A DNA stretch of 6,057 nt from Peptococcaceae bacterium (GTDB lineage: Bacteria > Bacillota > Desulfitobacteriia > Desulfitobacteriales > Syntrophobotulaceae), in contig JAAYII010000231.1 in NCBI GenBank assembly GCA_012523535.1, positions 1-6,057 on the forward strand, given 5' to 3'. Under the pieces are notes generated by a model. It ran no database searches and was not told the DNA's origin. It saw nothing but the letters and a program-made list of their open reading frames with translations. Made by a program: the position numbers and the translations under genes. The first letter of the stretch is position 1; each line of letters opens with the position of its first letter. Shown here in pieces: positions 4,821 to 6,057 of this stretch.

Positions 4821-6057
4821 TTGGGTAGGCGCTTAATTTTTCACGTAGATGCCAATTCCGCTTATCTGTCTTGGGAAGCCGTTCGCCGGCTTCAATACGG
4901 AGACAGTTTAGATTTACGGACCGTACCGTCTGTAGTGGGCGGTAACCAGGAGACCAGGCGCGGGATTGTTCTAGCTAGATCTATTCCTGCCAAAAAATAT
5001 GGCATCGTAACCGGGGAACCGGTTTTTTCAGCCCGGGCCAAATGCCCGAAACTCATTGTTGTTCCGCCTGATTATTATTTTTATATGCAGTGCAGCAAAG
5101 CCTTCGGCGAGGTTTTGCAAGAGTATTCTCCCCTGGTGGAACAGTATTCGATTGACGAATATTTCTTGGACTATACCGGTATGGTCCAAACGTTGGGCGA
5201 TCCGTTGCAAGCGGCTTACCGCCTTAAGGAACAGATCAAGGAGGAGCTTGGTTTTACGGTAAATGTCGGGATATCTTCCAATAAACTTTTAGCCAAGATG
5301 GGTTCGGAATTAAAAAAACCGGATATGGTCCACACCCTGTTCCCCGAGGAAATACCTTACAAAATGTGGCCCCTTCCTGTGGAAAAGCTTTTCGGTGTAG
5401 GACGGGCTACCGCCGCCAAGTTAAGGGATCGGGGAATTTTGACTATTGGCGACTTGGCCAACACAGATCCCCAGTGGTTAAAATCTTTTTTAAAAAGTTA
5501 TGGTTATTTGCTTTGGAATTTTGCCAATGGGCAGGATGAATCTCCGGTCATCCCCAACAGAAGGGTGGCTATTAAGGGTATAGGCAATTCAACAACTATC
5601 CCTTTTGATGTTCATGACCGGCAAACAGCCAGTCTGGTTTTGCTTTCCCTGGTAGAAAGTGTGGGAATCAGGCTGCGTCAGGCCAAGTATCTGGCGGGGC
5701 TGGTAGCCGTGTCTATTAAGACCAATGAGTTTTATTCTTATTCTCATCAGCGGAAACTCTCTACGCCTACGGATTCCACCAATCGGATTCATGAGATCGC
5801 CTGTGAGCTTTTTGATGAAATCTGGCGTCAAGAACCAATCAGGCATCTGGGAGTCAGGGTGGCGGAACTTAGCAGCAACAGTTTGATCCAAGCCAGTATT
5901 TTTGAACAGGATATGGAAAAACAAAGGGCTATGGATCGTGCTGTTGATGAAATCCGCAGTCGGTACGGATTGAAATCGGTTATGCGGGCTTCGTTTCTGC
6001 ATAGCGGACTGAGCTGTATAGCGGGCGGAACAATAACCGAGGAAGAATATCCTCTAA
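4821..6057 (+). CDS. dinB: Y-family translesion DNA polymerase (DinB/UmuC-like), 3' end beyond window
   Basis: This is a Y-family error-prone DNA polymerase that copies past damaged template bases, in the clostridial DinB-like group. 412 codons are visible and no stop is reached; the last base is the first of a further codon, and little is probably missing because the group runs to about 410-420 residues. Start is TTG with a good ribosome binding site. The first catalytic motif FHVDANSAYLSWE (7-19) carries metal-binding D10, with Y15 at the position of the steric gate that excludes ribonucleotides. YSIDEYFLD (109-117) supplies the palm acidic pair D112-E113. NVGISSNKLLAKMGSELKKPD (148-168) is the conserved finger/palm segment. 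KLFGVGRATAAKL (189-201) is the helix-hairpin-helix of the thumb, and residues about 250-360 form the little-finger domain. Q362 is followed by charged helices. No clear QLxLF clamp-binding motif is seen; FEQDM is a weak candidate. A LexA box upstream supports SOS induction. The choice between Pol IV and a UmuC-type name is uncertain. Confidence 0.93.
   Translation, partial: MGRRLIFHVDANSAYLSWEAVRRLQYGDSLDLRTVPSVVGGNQETRRGIVLARSIPAKKYGIVTGEPVFSARAKCPKLIVVPPDYYFYMQCSKAFGEVLQEYSPLVEQYSIDEYFLDYTGMVQTLGDPLQAAYRLKEQIKEELGFTVNVGISSNKLLAKMGSELKKPDMVHTLFPEEIPYKMWPLPVEKLFGVGRATAAKLRDRGILTIGDLANTDPQWLKSFLKSYGYLLWNFANGQDESPVIPNRRVAIKGIGNSTTIPFDVHDRQTASLVLLSLVESVGIRLRQAKYLAGLVAVSIKTNEFYSYSHQRKLSTPTDSTNRIHEIACELFDEIWRQEPIRHLGVRVAELSSNSLIQASIFEQDMEKQRAMDRAVDEIRSRYGLKSVMRASFLHSGLSCIAGGTITEEEYPL

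Noticed and set aside
5589..6002. 137-codon minus-strand frame
   Set aside because: It is antisense to the little-finger domain of the polymerase, whose frame is continuous and conserved.
1..6057. CRISPR array, tRNA or rRNA genes, insertion sequences, attachment sites
   Set aside because: No regularly spaced repeats, cloverleaf-like segments, transposase motifs or terminal repeats were seen on either strand.

Overview
The window looks like part of the chromosome of a low-to-mid GC Firmicute, probably a strictly anaerobic clostridium (a Peptococcaceae- or Negativicutes-type organism would fit). The evidence is indirect: AT-rich intergenic DNA, strong GGAGG-type ribosome binding sites, a TTG start, a textbook Gram-positive LexA box, and a clostridial-type Y-family polymerase. 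No species can be named from the sequence alone.

The left two thirds (bases 1-4064) hold five genes, all on the minus strand. In order of transcription they are a small cupin, a 3-hydroxyacyl-CoA-dehydrogenase-like protein, a beta-keto acid cleavage enzyme (BKACE, formerly DUF849), a metal-dependent hydrolase of the cyclase/kynurenine formamidase family, and a short-chain dehydrogenase that runs off the left edge. Gaps are 56, 149, 61 and 149 bases. Two gaps carry perfect inverted repeats: 15 bp stems after the hydrolase and 9 bp stems after the BKACE. A sigma-54 type -24/-12 element and a sigma-70 type promoter both precede the cupin, so the cluster is probably an inducible catabolic operon. 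A reasonable but unproven reading is that the hydrolase opens a cyclic amide, lactone or related substrate, one of the two dehydrogenases oxidises a beta-hydroxy acid to a beta-keto acid, and BKACE cleaves that acid with acetyl-CoA to acetoacetate plus a new acyl-CoA. This resembles known carnitine and lysine fermentation chemistry, but the substrate is not evident.

The stretch 4065-4478 is a divergent regulatory region. Its left part carries the promoters of the catabolic cluster, its middle holds short repeats and palindromes that could be activator sites, and its right end holds a promoter overlapped by a LexA operator.

The right third (4485-6057, plus strand) is a probable SOS-controlled pair: an 82-88 residue protein of unrecognised family, followed by a nearly complete Y-family (DinB/UmuC-like) translesion DNA polymerase that starts at TTG and runs past the right edge.
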